Positions 22,683-35,777 of a stretch of DNA of 64,000 bases are shown here, in pieces; positions within the stretch are counted from its first letter, which is position 1, and every line of letters starts with the position of its first letter. The position numbers and the translations under genes are program-made. The stretch lies in assembly GCF_900184225.1 (NCBI RefSeq), contig NZ_FXWZ01000003.1, forward strand, positions 1 through 64,000, given 5' to 3'. This DNA comes from Brevibacterium ihuae (GTDB lineage: Bacteria > Actinomycetota > Actinomycetes > Actinomycetales > Brevibacteriaceae). A model generated the notes under the pieces. It was not told the origin of the DNA, did no database searches, and saw only the letters and a program-made list of their open reading frames with translations.

Positions 22683-23432
22683 TCAGGCCATAGGGACTTG
22701 GGTCTGGGTCCAGGCAGTGACGTCGGGGCCCACGAGTTCCGCTCCGGTAGGGGCAAGTAAGACGCCATCGGCCAGGGCCGGAAGGCTCGGGGTGGTGGCG
22801 ATCACTGGGCGCTGGTCGTTGCGGGTGGCCAGGAGTGCTCGGGTCAGGTCGGGTAGGCGGATCTGTTCGGGGCCGGCAACCTGACGGTCGCGTACCGCCC
22901 CGCTGACGGATTCGACCAGGATGCGGGCAACTTCATCGACGGCGATTGGCTGCACGAGCCAGTCCTCGACCTGTACCTCGTTCTCGTTCTGAGTGACGGC
23001 GCCAGGGTTGAGGGCGAACTCCATCCACTGCGCCGAGCGAACCACTACATGTTCAAGACCGCTGGTCGCGAGGACCTGTTCCTGGGCGCGCTTGGCGAGG
23101 TAGTAGTCGAACTCATCGAACGCGGGGTTGTCGATGTTGCAGATCGACAGATGCACCAGCCGGCTCACCCCAGCCTGTCGGCAGGCCTCGACGACGCGGG
23201 TGGTGGTCTGTCGGAAGGTGTCGACCAAGTCGGTGTCGGGGTTGGTGGGGAATGGGTTGGAGGTGTCGATCACGGCATCAGCACCTCGCAGCGCCTCGAC
23301 GAGCCCCGCGCCGGTGTGCAGGTCGACTCCCGTGGCGCGGGACAGTTCGGTGACCTGGTGGCCTGCCTGATGGGCGGCGTGGGTGGTGGCGCGACCGGCG
23401 GTTCCGGTGGCGCCGATGATGGCGATCTTCAT
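22683..23432 (-). CDS. NmrA-like NAD(P)-binding protein
   Basis: This 249-residue Rossmann-fold protein begins MKIAIIGATGTAGRATTHAA, with the GxxGxxG dinucleotide motif. It continues with GADAVIDTSNPFPTN and LVHLSICNIDNPAFDEFDYY, where YYLAK stands in the catalytic-type Tyr/Lys position. It belongs to the atypical SDR/NmrA group, whose members sense NAD(P) redox state or reduce small molecules. The start ATG 23432 overlaps the rrf2 gene end by 4 bases, so the two are coupled. This pairing recalls RsrR and its NmrA-type target in Streptomyces. Substrate unknown. Confidence 0.82.
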   Translation of the reverse strand: MKIAIIGATGTAGRATTHAAHQAGHQVTELSRATGVDLHTGAGLVEALRGADAVIDTSNPFPTNPDTDLVDTFRQTTTRVVEACRQAGVSRLVHLSICNIDNPAFDEFDYYLAKRAQEQVLATSGLEHVVVRSAQWMEFALNPGAVTQNENEVQVEDWLVQPIAVDEVARILVESVSGAVRDRQVAGPEQIRLPDLTRALLATRNDQRPVIATTPSLPALADGVLLAPTGAELVGPDVTAWTQTQVPMA

Positions 23433-23926
23433 GAGAGGTCCTTGTCGGTGTCTGGCTCCAGCCCGGTGGCGCGGAGCATGCGGGTACGGGTGTTGTCATC
23501 CAGGCCATCGGCCAGGTCGGCGATAGAGGTCTCCGTGAGGGATGAGCGCCACGCATCCTCGGCGCGCAACATGGCTTGGTTGATCGAGCACAGCCCGGAG
23601 GCAAGGATCCGCTGCTTCTGGTCCGCGAACGCTCCTTGGCAGCGGATCTCGCTGCACTGGAACAACGGCGTCGCGCTACCGAGGGCAGCAACCACGTCAC
23701 CGAGGCTCACATCCGCGGCGGGTCGCGCGAGGCGGAATCCGCCCGTGGCGCCGGCAGTCGAGGTGACGATCCCTGCAGCGGCGAGCTTCTGCAGGTGCTT
23801 GTTCAAGTAGCTCGGCGACAGGTCGAACACTCGAGCCAAGCCCACGCTCGACACGGCTCGATCCGCGGCCACTTCCAACACGACCAGCGCATGCGCAGCC
23901 CACTCCACACCCTTCGGCAGTTCCAT
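23429..23926 (-). CDS. Rrf2-family regulator, probable [2Fe-2S] redox sensor (RsrR-like)
   Basis: The 165-residue protein has the Rrf2 winged helix (MELPKGVEWAAHALVVL, then LSPSYLNKHLQKLAAAGIV and the wing GATGGFRLARPA). It carries Glu8, His12, Cys91 and Cys113, close to the Glu8, His12, Cys90 and Cys110 ligands reported for the unusual cluster of Streptomyces RsrR; Cys96 is extra. It lacks the C-x5-C-x7-C set of NsrR. It heads an operon with the NmrA-like gene. A 34-bp palindrome (23929-23962) immediately upstream of its start suggests autoregulation. Confidence 0.85.
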   Translation of the reverse strand: MELPKGVEWAAHALVVLEVAADRAVSSVGLARVFDLSPSYLNKHLQKLAAAGIVTSTAGATGGFRLARPAADVSLGDVVAALGSATPLFQCSEIRCQGAFADQKQRILASGLCSINQAMLRAEDAWRSSLTETSIADLADGLDDNTRTRMLRATGLEPDTDKDLS

Positions 23927-23928
23927 AC

Positions 23929-23962
23929 CTAGACAGTATCTATCTAGATTGCATCTGTCTAG
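23929..23962. promoter_or_regulatory. Probable operator of the Rrf2 regulator
   Basis: The outer arms CTAGACAG (23929-23936) and CTGTCTAG (23955-23962) are exact reverse complements. The full 34-bp site pairs at 13 of 17 positions, and inside it lies the palindrome ATCTAGAT. It begins 2 bases upstream of the rrf2 ATG, so bound protein would cover the transcription start. Its AT-richness stands out in this genome. Confidence 0.7.
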
Positions 23963-24085
23963 AGTCGATGAAGCGGGGGCTCGCGGAGAGGAATCACTGA
24001 TCGATCAACGTATCCGGTCAGTACAGCTAGGCTGAGGACCACTCCGGTGCACAGGCCCGGGCGGACAGCGGATGGGAGAGCGACG

Positions 24086-24484
24086 ATGACGCAGCTGCGG
24101 ATCTCACAGGCGGCGGCCTTCCTCGGGGTGAGCGACGACACGGTCCGCCGGTGGGTCGCGGCCGGACGCCTCCCGGCGGAGAAGGACGACGCCGGGCGAT
24201 CGGTGATCCCCGGCGTCGAGCTCGCCCGTGTGGCGCGGGAGGAGGCGACGCGCCCGCCGGTGCCGGAGACCCACGGCTCCTCGGCGCGCAACCGGTTCGT
24301 CGGACTCGTCACCCGGGTCGAGGTCGACGGGGTCATGGCACAGGTCGACATCCAGGCCGGGCCGCACCGCGTGGTCTCCCTGCTGTCGCGGGAGTCGGTC
24401 GAGGAGCTCGGCCTCCGGCCCGGCGATGTCGCCACCGCCTCCGTCAAGGCCACCCACGTCGTCGTCGAGACGCCGCGACCCTGA
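24086..24484 (+). CDS. HTH-TOBE molbindin-type molybdate-responsive protein
   Basis: The 132-residue protein has a MerR/excisionase-like HTH (RISQAAAFLGVSDDTVRRWV, about 4-23). A single TOBE/Mop domain follows (about 70-130: RNRFVGLVTRVEVDGVMAQV...SVEELGLRPGDVATASVKATHVVVE). Mop domains bind molybdate or tungstate. The combination suggests a one-domain-sensor regulator of the modABC genes that start 95 bases downstream on the same strand. I chose ATG 24086 as the start of the HTH. No ModE-like second domain is present. Confidence 0.85.
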   Translation: MTQLRISQAAAFLGVSDDTVRRWVAAGRLPAEKDDAGRSVIPGVELARVAREEATRPPVPETHGSSARNRFVGLVTRVEVDGVMAQVDIQAGPHRVVSLLSRESVEELGLRPGDVATASVKATHVVVETPRP

Positions 24485-24579
24485 ACTCCGCTCCCCACTC
24501 CGCATCTGCGGTGGTTCTGACGCACTCCTTCCGCATATGATGATCGGACGGCCCGTCATCCCGTCCGAGGAGGTCTCCC

Positions 24580-25332
24580 GTGCTCCGGCTCCGGTTCCTT
24601 CTCGCCGCGGCGGCCGTCCTCGTGCTCACCGCGTGCGGCACGGGCCCGGGAGCGGCCGACCGGACTCTCACGGTGTTCGCCGCCGCCTCGCTCACCGATC
24701 CGCTGACCGCCCTCGCCCGGGAGTTCGAAGCCGCGCACCCGGGGATCGCGGTCGACCTCGGCCTCGCCGGGTCGAGCGACCTCGTCGCCCAGATCGCGGA
24801 GGGGGCTCCGGCGGACGTCGTCGCGCTCGCCGATGAGCCGACCCTCGCCCCGCTCGTCGACGCCGGTCTCGTCCCCGCCGATCCCCCGATCATCGCGACG
24901 AACACCCTGACGATCGTCACCGCACCCGGCGCTGCCGCCGGGGTCACCGGGCTCGCCGACCTCGCGGCACCCGAGCTGTCCGTCGTCGTGTGCGCGCCGC
25001 AGGTGCCGTGCGGCGCGGCGAGCCACACCGTCCTCGACATCGCGGGCGTCGCGCTCGCGCCGGTGAGCGAGGAGTCGAAGGTCACCGACGTGCTCGGCAA
25101 GGTCACCTCGGGCGAGGCCGACGCCGGCCTCGTCTACGTCACCGATGCCCGGGCGGCCGGGGACGCCGTCGACATCGTCGAATTCCCCGAGTCCGCCGCG
25201 GCCGTCAACCGCTACCCGGCAGCCGTCGTCGCCGACGCCGCGGAGCCGGAGGCCGCGCAGGACTTCGTCGACCTCCTCGCCTCGGAACAGGGCCGCCGGG
25301 CATTCGCTGCGGCCGGATTCGGGCCGCCGTGA
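24580..25332 (+). CDS. modA: Molybdate ABC transporter substrate-binding lipoprotein
   Basis: ModA captures molybdate outside the cell. Residues 1-19 form a lipoprotein signal ending in the lipobox LTAC, so Cys19 is probably lipidated. The mature part begins with [20 protein letters not shown], the ModA signature, and shows [21 protein letters not shown] and the later [16 protein letters not shown]. Start is GTG 24580 with GAGGAGG 6 bases upstream. At 250 residues it is full length. It overlaps modB by 4 bases. Confidence 0.95.
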   Translation: MLRLRFLLAAAAVLVLTACGTGPGAADRTLTVFAAASLTDPLTALAREFEAAHPGIAVDLGLAGSSDLVAQIAEGAPADVVALADEPTLAPLVDAGLVPADPPIIATNTLTIVTAPGAAAGVTGLADLAAPELSVVVCAPQVPCGAASHTVLDIAGVALAPVSEESKVTDVLGKVTSGEADAGLVYVTDARAAGDAVDIVEFPESAAAVNRYPAAVVADAAEPEAAQDFVDLLASEQGRRAFAAAGFGPP

Positions 25333-26123
25333 GCCGGCGCACGCGCTCCGGGATCGCGCTGCCGCGCCTGCTCCTCGTCCCCGCGGGGATCGGGGCCGTC
25401 CTCGTCGTCCTCCCCCTCATCGGGCTGCTCCTCCGCGCCGACCTCGGCCGCTTCGCAGCGCTCGTCACCTCGGAGCCGGCGCTCGCCGCCCTCGGGCTCT
25501 CGCTCGTCACCTCGACCGCGGCGACCGCACTGTGCCTCGTGCTCGGGGTGCCGCTCGCGCTCGTGCTCGCCCGCGCCGAGTTCCCCGGCCGGCGCGCCGT
25601 GCGCACCGCGGTGCTCCTCCCCCTCGTCCTACCCCCGGTGGTCGGGGGCATCGCACTGCTCGCGACCTTCGGGCGGATGGGGCTCCTCGGACGCAGCCTC
25701 GAGACGCTCGGGGTCACCATCGCCTTCTCCACCGTCGCGGTCGTCCTCGCGCAGGCCTTCGTCGCGCTGCCGTTCGTCGTCCTCACCGTCGAGGGCGCGC
25801 TCCGCAGCCACGACGAGCGCTACGAGATCATCGCCGCGGGGCTCGGCGCCGCCCCCGGTTTCGCACTGCTCCGCGTCACCCTGCCCCTGCTCCGGCCCGC
25901 GCTCGTGTCGGGCACCGTGCTGTGCTTCGCGCGGGCGCTCGGCGAGTTCGGGGCGACGATCACCTTCGCCGGCTCGCTCCAGGGCCGCACCCGGACCCTG
26001 CCGCTCGAGATCTACCTCCTGCGCGAGACCGATCCGGATGCCGCCGTCGCGCTCTCGCTCGTCCTCGTCGTCATCGCGGTGCTCGTCGTCGGCCTGCTGT
26101 ACCGCCCGGGGAGGCGGACATGA
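25329..26123 (+). CDS. modB: Molybdate ABC transporter permease
   Basis: This inner-membrane permease of 264 residues has about five to six membrane helices. The EAA loop reads [25 protein letters not shown] (key residues EIIAAGLGA...LP) and couples to ModC. It also shows [11 protein letters not shown] and [12 protein letters not shown], typical of ModB. GTG 25329 overlaps the modA stop, and its own stop overlaps the modC ATG, so translation is coupled across the operon. Confidence 0.95.
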   Translation: MSRRTRSGIALPRLLLVPAGIGAVLVVLPLIGLLLRADLGRFAALVTSEPALAALGLSLVTSTAATALCLVLGVPLALVLARAEFPGRRAVRTAVLLPLVLPPVVGGIALLATFGRMGLLGRSLETLGVTIAFSTVAVVLAQAFVALPFVVLTVEGALRSHDERYEIIAAGLGAAPGFALLRVTLPLLRPALVSGTVLCFARALGEFGATITFAGSLQGRTRTLPLEIYLLRETDPDAAVALSLVLVVIAVLVVGLLYRPGRRT

Positions 26124-26917
26124 CGCGCACCGCACACCGCGCAGCCGGACCGCGGGAGGCGGCACCCGCGATCTCCCTGCGCGCCCGGCTCCCCGAGCGC
26201 GGCCTCGACGTCGACCTCGCCGCACCGCCCGGGGTGACGACGGCGCTCATCGGTCCGAACGGCGCCGGCAAGTCGAGCACCGTCGCCGTCCTCTCCGGGT
26301 TCCTCCGGCCGGCCTCGGCCCGCGTCGCGGTGGGCGAGCGCGTGCTCGTCGACACCGATCCGGGGTCGCGGACATGGGTGCCGCCGCATCAGCGCGGGAT
26401 CGTCCAGCTCGTCCAGCAGCCGCTGCTCTTCCCCACGATGAGCGTGCTCGACAACGTCGCCTTCGGACTCCGGACTGCCGGCGTCGGGCGGGCCCGGGCG
26501 CGCGCCCGGTCTGCGGACATGCTCGAGCGCGTGGGAGCCGGCGACCTCGGCGGCGCCCGGCCAGCGGAGCTGTCGGGAGGTCAGGCGCAGCGCGCCGCGA
26601 TCGCCCGGGCGCTCGTCACCGACCCGGCCGTGCTCCTCCTCGACGAGCCGCTCGCCCAGCTCGACGGCGCCTCAGCCGCGCGCGTCCTCGCACTCCTCGG
26701 CGAGGCGCTCGCCGGCCGCACCGCACTGCTGATCTCCCACGATCCGGCCGAGGTCCGTGCGCTCGCCGCGCACATCGTCGTCCTCGAGGCGGGGCGGGTA
26801 GCGCAGAGCGGCGCCTGGGAGGAGATCGCCGCGGCGCCCGAGACGGAGTTCGCGCGGCGCTTCACCGCGGACGGCGAGGAGTCCGGGGCGGAACGCAATG
26901 CGCCCGCACCGCCGTGA
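26120..26917 (+). CDS. modC: Molybdate ABC transporter ATPase
   Basis: ModC powers molybdate import. Visible motifs are Walker [10 protein letters not shown] (about 48-56), the Q-loop [13 protein letters not shown], the ABC signature [15 protein letters not shown], Walker B VLLLDEP and the switch His in [10 protein letters not shown]. It is 265 residues and ends after the ATPase domain, so it lacks the C-terminal TOBE regulatory domain of E. coli ModC; the separate upstream TOBE protein may supply sensing. Its stop codon lies in the loop of a terminator hairpin shared with argH. Confidence 0.94.
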   Translation: MTRTAHRAAGPREAAPAISLRARLPERGLDVDLAAPPGVTTALIGPNGAGKSSTVAVLSGFLRPASARVAVGERVLVDTDPGSRTWVPPHQRGIVQLVQQPLLFPTMSVLDNVAFGLRTAGVGRARARARSADMLERVGAGDLGGARPAELSGGQAQRAAIARALVTDPAVLLLDEPLAQLDGASAARVLALLGEALAGRTALLISHDPAEVRALAAHIVVLEAGRVAQSGAWEEIAAAPETEFARRFTADGEESGAERNAPAPP

Positions 26918-26934
26918 TCGGCGATGCGGGCGCA
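26899..26934. terminator. Bidirectional terminator between modC and argH
   Basis: TGCGCCCGCA (26899-26908) pairs exactly with TGCGGGCGCA (26925-26934). An inner CGCCG-TGAT-CGGCG stem sits between them. The modC stop TGA (26915-26917) lies in the loop. The hairpin can end both modABC and the convergent arg operon, whose last gene argH stops at 26957. Confidence 0.8.
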
Positions 26935-26956
26935 CGGGTGCGGGGCGAGCCGGACC

Positions 26957-28519
<1,563 letters not shown>

Positions 28520-28540
28520 CTACGGAAATTGCACTCTGGG

Positions 28541-29755
28541 TCAGAGGCGGATGCCCTTGTCGAAGCGGTGGTCGCGCGCGGCAGCCTGCTTCGAGGCGAG
28601 CCCGTAGATGTCGATGAACCCGCGGGCCGAGGACTGGTCGAAGGTGTCGCCCTCGTCGTAGGTCGCGAGGTTGAAGTCGTAGAGCGACGACTCCGAGCGC
28701 CGGCCGGTGACCGTCGCGCGCCCGCCGTGGAGCTCCATCCGGATGTCGCCGGACACGTACTCCTGCGTGTCGTCGATGAACGTGTCGAGCGAGTCCTTGA
28801 GCGGCGAGAACCACTGGCCGTCGTACACGAGCTCGGTCCACCGCTGGTCGACGAGCTTCTTGAACCGGGCCTGCTCGCGCTCGAGGGTGACGTTCTCGAG
28901 CTCGCGGTGCGCGGCGATGAGGGTCATCGCGCCCGGCGCCTCGTAGACCTCGCGGCTCTTGATGCCGACGAGGCGGTCCTCGACGATGTCGATCCGGCCG
29001 ATGCCCTGGGCGCCGGCGCGCTGGTTGAGCTGCTCGATCGCCTCGAGCGGGGTGACGGCCCGGCCGTCGATCTTCACCGGGATCCCCTTCTCGAAGGTGA
29101 TGGTGACCTCGTCGACCGGCGGCGGGAAGGCCGGGTCGTCGGTGTAGTCGTAGACGTCCTTCGTCGGGCCGTTCCAGATGTCCTCGAGGAACCCGGTCTC
29201 CACCGCGCGGCCCCACACGTTCTGGTCGATCGAGAACGGGTTGTTCTTCGTCGTGACGATCGGCAGGCTGTTCCGCTCGGCGTACTCGATGGCCTTCTCG
29301 CGGGTGAGCGCGAGGTCGCGGACGGGCGCGATGCATTTCATGTCGGGGGCGAGCGAGGTGATGCCGACCTCGAACCGCACCTGGTCGTTGCCCTTGCCGG
29401 TGCAGCCGTGGGCCACGGTGGTGGCGCCGAACTTCCGGGCGGCGGTGACGAGGTGCTTGACGATGACCGGGCGGGAGAGCGCCGAGACGTTGGGGTAGGC
29501 GTCCATGTAGAGCGTGTTCGCCTTGAGGCCGGGCATGCAGTACTCCTCGGCGAACTCGTCGCGCGCGTCGGCGACGTAGGCCTCGACCGCGCCGCAGTCG
29601 AGGGCGCGCTGGCGGATCGTCTCGAGGTCCTCGCCGCCCTGTCCGACGTCGACGGCCATCGCGACGACCTCGGCGCCGGTGGCCTCGTGGATCCAGCCGA
29701 TGGCCACGGAGGTGTCGAGCCCGCCGGAGTAGGCGAGGACGATGCGGTCTGTCAT
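28541..29755 (-). CDS. argG: Argininosuccinate synthase
   Basis: ArgG joins citrulline and aspartate with ATP. The N-terminus shows the PP-loop [11 protein letters not shown]. Further on are [16 protein letters not shown] and the substrate-binding segment [19 protein letters not shown]. The product is 404 residues, the usual length. ATG 29755 follows AAGGAG with good spacing. It is 55 bases downstream of argR. Confidence 0.97.
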   Translation of the reverse strand: MTDRIVLAYSGGLDTSVAIGWIHEATGAEVVAMAVDVGQGGEDLETIRQRALDCGAVEAYVADARDEFAEEYCMPGLKANTLYMDAYPNVSALSRPVIVKHLVTAARKFGATTVAHGCTGKGNDQVRFEVGITSLAPDMKCIAPVRDLALTREKAIEYAERNSLPIVTTKNNPFSIDQNVWGRAVETGFLEDIWNGPTKDVYDYTDDPAFPPPVDEVTITFEKGIPVKIDGRAVTPLEAIEQLNQRAGAQGIGRIDIVEDRLVGIKSREVYEAPGAMTLIAAHRELENVTLEREQARFKKLVDQRWTELVYDGQWFSPLKDSLDTFIDDTQEYVSGDIRMELHGGRATVTGRRSESSLYDFNLATYDEGDTFDQSSARGFIDIYGLASKQAAARDHRFDKGIRL

Positions 29756-29810
29756 GGGGTTCTCCTTGTGTCGTTGCGGTGCTGATGTTCGGGGGGTGCC
29801 GCGGATCGGC

Positions 29811-30344
29811 TCAGGCGCCGTCGGCGGCCAGGGTGAGGAGGAGCCCGGCGAGCTGCTCCCCCCGGCTCACGTCGCCGGTGATCACGAGCACGGTGTCGTC
29901 TCCTGCGATCGTACCGAGGACTCCGGGGATCACCGAGCGGTCGAGCGCGGAGGCGAGGTACTGGGCCGCACCCGGCGGGGTGCGGAGCACGACGAGCTGC
30001 TCCGCGCTCGTCACGCTGACGAGCAGCTCCTCGAGGAGCCGCGGGAGCTTGGCGTCGAGGACCTCGCCGTCGGCGGCCGCCTGCAGGCTGCGGTCCCCGC
30101 CCTCGCCGGGCACGGCGTAGGCCGAGCCGGCCGCGGTGCGGACCTTGACCGCACCGATCTCGGCCATGTCGCGCGAGAGCGTCGCCTGGGTCACGGACAT
30201 CCCGCGGGCCGCGAGCAGCTGCATGAGCTGGGACTGCGAGGTGATCGCCTCGCGCCGGATGAGATCGACGATGAGCTGCTGGCGGGCGGTCTTCGTCGCC
30301 GGGGAGACGGCGTGGCCCTCGTCGAAGGGTGCGGCGGCGGCCAT
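29811..30344 (-). CDS. argR: Arginine repressor
   Basis: ArgR represses arginine synthesis when arginine is bound. The N-terminal winged helix holds RRQAITSQ-like [19 protein letters not shown] and [20 protein letters not shown]. The C-terminal hexamerisation domain has [20 protein letters not shown] and the arginine-binding [12 protein letters not shown]. At 177 residues it is full length. ATG 30344 is one base after the argF stop. A regulator inside its own operon, with an ARG-box-like site at argC, fits autoregulation. Confidence 0.95.
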   Translation of the reverse strand: MAAAAPFDEGHAVSPATKTARQQLIVDLIRREAITSQSQLMQLLAARGMSVTQATLSRDMAEIGAVKVRTAAGSAYAVPGEGGDRSLQAAADGEVLDAKLPRLLEELLVSVTSAEQLVVLRTPPGAAQYLASALDRSVIPGVLGTIAGDDTVLVITGDVSRGEQLAGLLLTLAADGA

Positions 30345-30345
30345 C

Positions 30346-33465
<3,120 letters not shown>

Positions 33466-33469
<4 letters not shown>

Positions 33470-34626
33470 GTCGAGTACGCGCTGTTCTCTTCGACGTAGT
33501 CGTGGGTGAGGTCCGAGGTGAGGATCGTGCCCTCGGCGGTGCCGGCGTGGAGATCGATCTCGACGACGACCCGGCGGTCGAACAGGACCTGGGACGGGTC
33601 CGCGCCGGGGGCCGAACCGACGCACACCGGAACGCCGTTGAACGTCACGTCGATCGCATCGGGCTCGAACTGCGCGTCCGTGGTGCCGACCTGCGCGACG
33701 ACGCGGCCCCAGTTGGGGTCCTCCCCGAAGACCGCGGCCTTGAAGAGGTTCGAGCGGCCGACCGCCCGCGACACCTCGAGCGCCTGCTCCTCGGAGAAGG
33801 CGCCGCGCGTGGTGATGACGATGTCATGGTGAGCGCCCTCGGCGTCGACGTGGAGCTGCTCGGTGAGGTCCTGGCAGGCGTCGGTGAGCAGCGCGGTGAA
33901 CTCCCCGAGGTCCGCACGGTGCCCGGAGGCTCCGGAGCTCATGAGGATCACCGTGTCGTTCGTCGACATGCAGCCGTCGGTGTCGAGCCGGTCGAAGGTG
34001 CGCGCGGTCGCGGTGCGCAGCGCCTCGTCGAGCTCAGCGGCGTCGAGCACCGCATCGGTGGTGATGACGACGAGCATCGTCGCGAGCCCCGGAGCGAGCA
34101 TGCCCGCGCCCTTGGCCATCCCGCCGATCCGGTAGGCGGTGCCCTCGCGCTCGGTCGTCTTCGGCACGGTGTCGGTGGTCATGATCGCCTCGGCGGCGGC
34201 TGCGCCGCCGGCCGGAGTCTCCTGCGCGGCCTCGGCGAGCGCGGGCAGGCCGGTGAGGATCCGGTCGCGGAAGTCCTGTCCGCCCACGCCGATGAGACCG
34301 GTCGAGCACACGAGCACGTCGAGCGGGTCGATGCCGAGGAGCTCGGCGGTGCGCTCCGCGGTGGCGTGGGTGGTCTCGAAGCCGAAGGAGCCGGTGTAGC
34401 AGTTCGCTCCCCCGGAGTTGAGGACGACGGCGCGGGCGCGCCCGTCGGCGGAGGCCTGCTGGGACCACAGGACCGGGTTCGCCCGGCACCGGTTGGAGGT
34501 GTAGACGGCGGCGACGGCGTCGTGCTCCCCGGTGTTGTGGACGAGGGAGAGGTCGGGCTTGCCGCTGGGCTTGAGCCCGGCGGTCGAACCGGCGGCGGCG
34601 AAACCGCGGGGGTACGTCACGCTCAT
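33466..34626 (-). CDS. argJ: Glutamate N-acetyltransferase (ornithine acetyltransferase)
   Basis: ArgJ recycles the acetyl group from acetylornithine to glutamate. It self-cleaves before a threonine; here the segment is [19 protein letters not shown] with Thr in LATML as the nucleophile. Other motifs are [21 protein letters not shown] and [19 protein letters not shown]. The 386-residue product ends in ENSAYST, the conserved C-terminal pattern. ATG 34626 overlaps argC by 4 bases. Confidence 0.96.
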
Positions 34627-35696
34627 GGGGCGACTCCTTCGGTGGGCAGTGCGGTGGACTCCTCGAGTCCGAGAGCGAGGTGGGCGGACTGGAGCGCCTG
34701 GCCGGCGGTGCCGCGCACGAGGTTGTCGAGCGCGACGGACACGAGCACGGTGCCGGCGCGGGAGTCGACGGCCGTCTGGAGGTGCGCGGTGTTCGCCCCG
34801 GTCGTCGCCGCGGTGTGCGGCCACTGTCCCTCCGGGAGGAGGCGGACGAAACGCTCCGCGGCGTAGGTCTCCGCGATGACCGCGCGGACGTCCTCGGTGC
34901 TCGCCTCCGCGGTGAGCGGCGCGCTCAGGGTCGCGAGGATCCCGCGGGACATCGGGACGAGGGTCGGGGTGAAGGAGATCCGGACGTCGGAGCCGACGGC
35001 CGGCTGGCCGAGCACCCCGGCGAGGTTCTGCTCGATCTCCGGGACGTGCCGGTGGGTGCCGGCGGTGCCGTACGGGGACGCGTCGCCGAGCACCTCGGCG
35101 GCGAGCAGGTGGGGCTTGAGCGCCTTGCCCGCGCCGGACACCCCGTTGGCGAGCACTGCGGTGAGCCGCCCGGGGTCGATGAGGCCGGCGGCGAGCAGCG
35201 GCTGGAGGCCGAGCGTCACGGCGGTGACGTTGCAGCCAGGGACCGCGATGCGGCGGGTGTCGCGGAGGAGCTCGCGCTGTCGCCCGCCGCCGGCGCGAAG
35301 GAGCTCGGGCAGCCCGTACGTCCACGTGCCCGGGTGCGCGGAGCCGTAGAACTGCTCCCAGGCGGCCGCGGATTCGAGGCGGTGGTCGGCGGCGAGATCG
35401 ACGATGAGGGTGTCCGGCGAGGACTCGGCGAGCGCGGCGGCGATCGCGCCGGAGGCACCGTGCGGCAGGGCGAGGACGACGACGTCGTGTCCGGCGAGGA
35501 CCTCGGCGGTCGATTCCTCCACGGTCATGTCGGCATAGGCGACGAGGTGCGGCTGGTGCTCGCCGAGCCGCGATCCCGCTGTCGAATGGCCGCACACGGT
35601 TGTAACGTGAAGGTCTGGATGCCCGCTCAGGAGGCGCAGGACCTCGCCCCCGGCGTACCCGGTGGCCCCTGAGACGGCGACAGTGAAACCCGACAT
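34623..35696 (-). CDS. argC: N-acetyl-gamma-glutamyl-phosphate reductase
   Basis: ArgC reduces acetylglutamyl phosphate with NADPH. The N-terminus has the Rossmann loop VSGATGYAGGEVLRLL. The catalytic Cys lies in IAVPGCNVTAVTLGL, and the later His in SPYGTAGTHRHVPE is family-typical. The product has 357 residues. The ATG at 35696 has no Shine-Dalgarno, and TATCGT ends 7 bases before it, so the operon mRNA is probably leaderless. It is the first gene of argCJBDFRGH. Confidence 0.95.
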   Translation of the reverse strand: MSGFTVAVSGATGYAGGEVLRLLSGHPDLHVTTVCGHSTAGSRLGEHQPHLVAYADMTVEESTAEVLAGHDVVVLALPHGASGAIAAALAESSPDTLIVDLAADHRLESAAAWEQFYGSAHPGTWTYGLPELLRAGGGRQRELLRDTRRIAVPGCNVTAVTLGLQPLLAAGLIDPGRLTAVLANGVSGAGKALKPHLLAAEVLGDASPYGTAGTHRHVPEIEQNLAGVLGQPAVGSDVRISFTPTLVPMSRGILATLSAPLTAEASTEDVRAVIAETYAAERFVRLLPEGQWPHTAATTGANTAHLQTAVDSRAGTVLVSVALDNLVRGTAGQALQSAHLALGLEESTALPTEGVAP

Positions 35697-35740
35697 ATGC
35701 ATAACGATACATTGCATACGGTATTTATTCATGCCGTTGC
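35694..35740 (-). promoter_or_regulatory. argC promoter with ARG-box-like operators
   Basis: An AT-rich island holds TGCATAACGATACATTGCA (35698-35716) and GCATACGG..TATTTATTCATGC just beyond it. TGCAT/ATGCA half-sites recur, resembling actinobacterial ArgR boxes. On the minus strand the likely -10 TATCGT ends 7 bases from the argC ATG, so ArgR bound here would block RNA polymerase. The divergent quinone oxidoreductase gene at 35778 shares the region. Confidence 0.65.
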
Positions 35741-35777
35741 CTGCGGCCGCCGCGGTCGCGGGAGAGGAGGCACTCCC

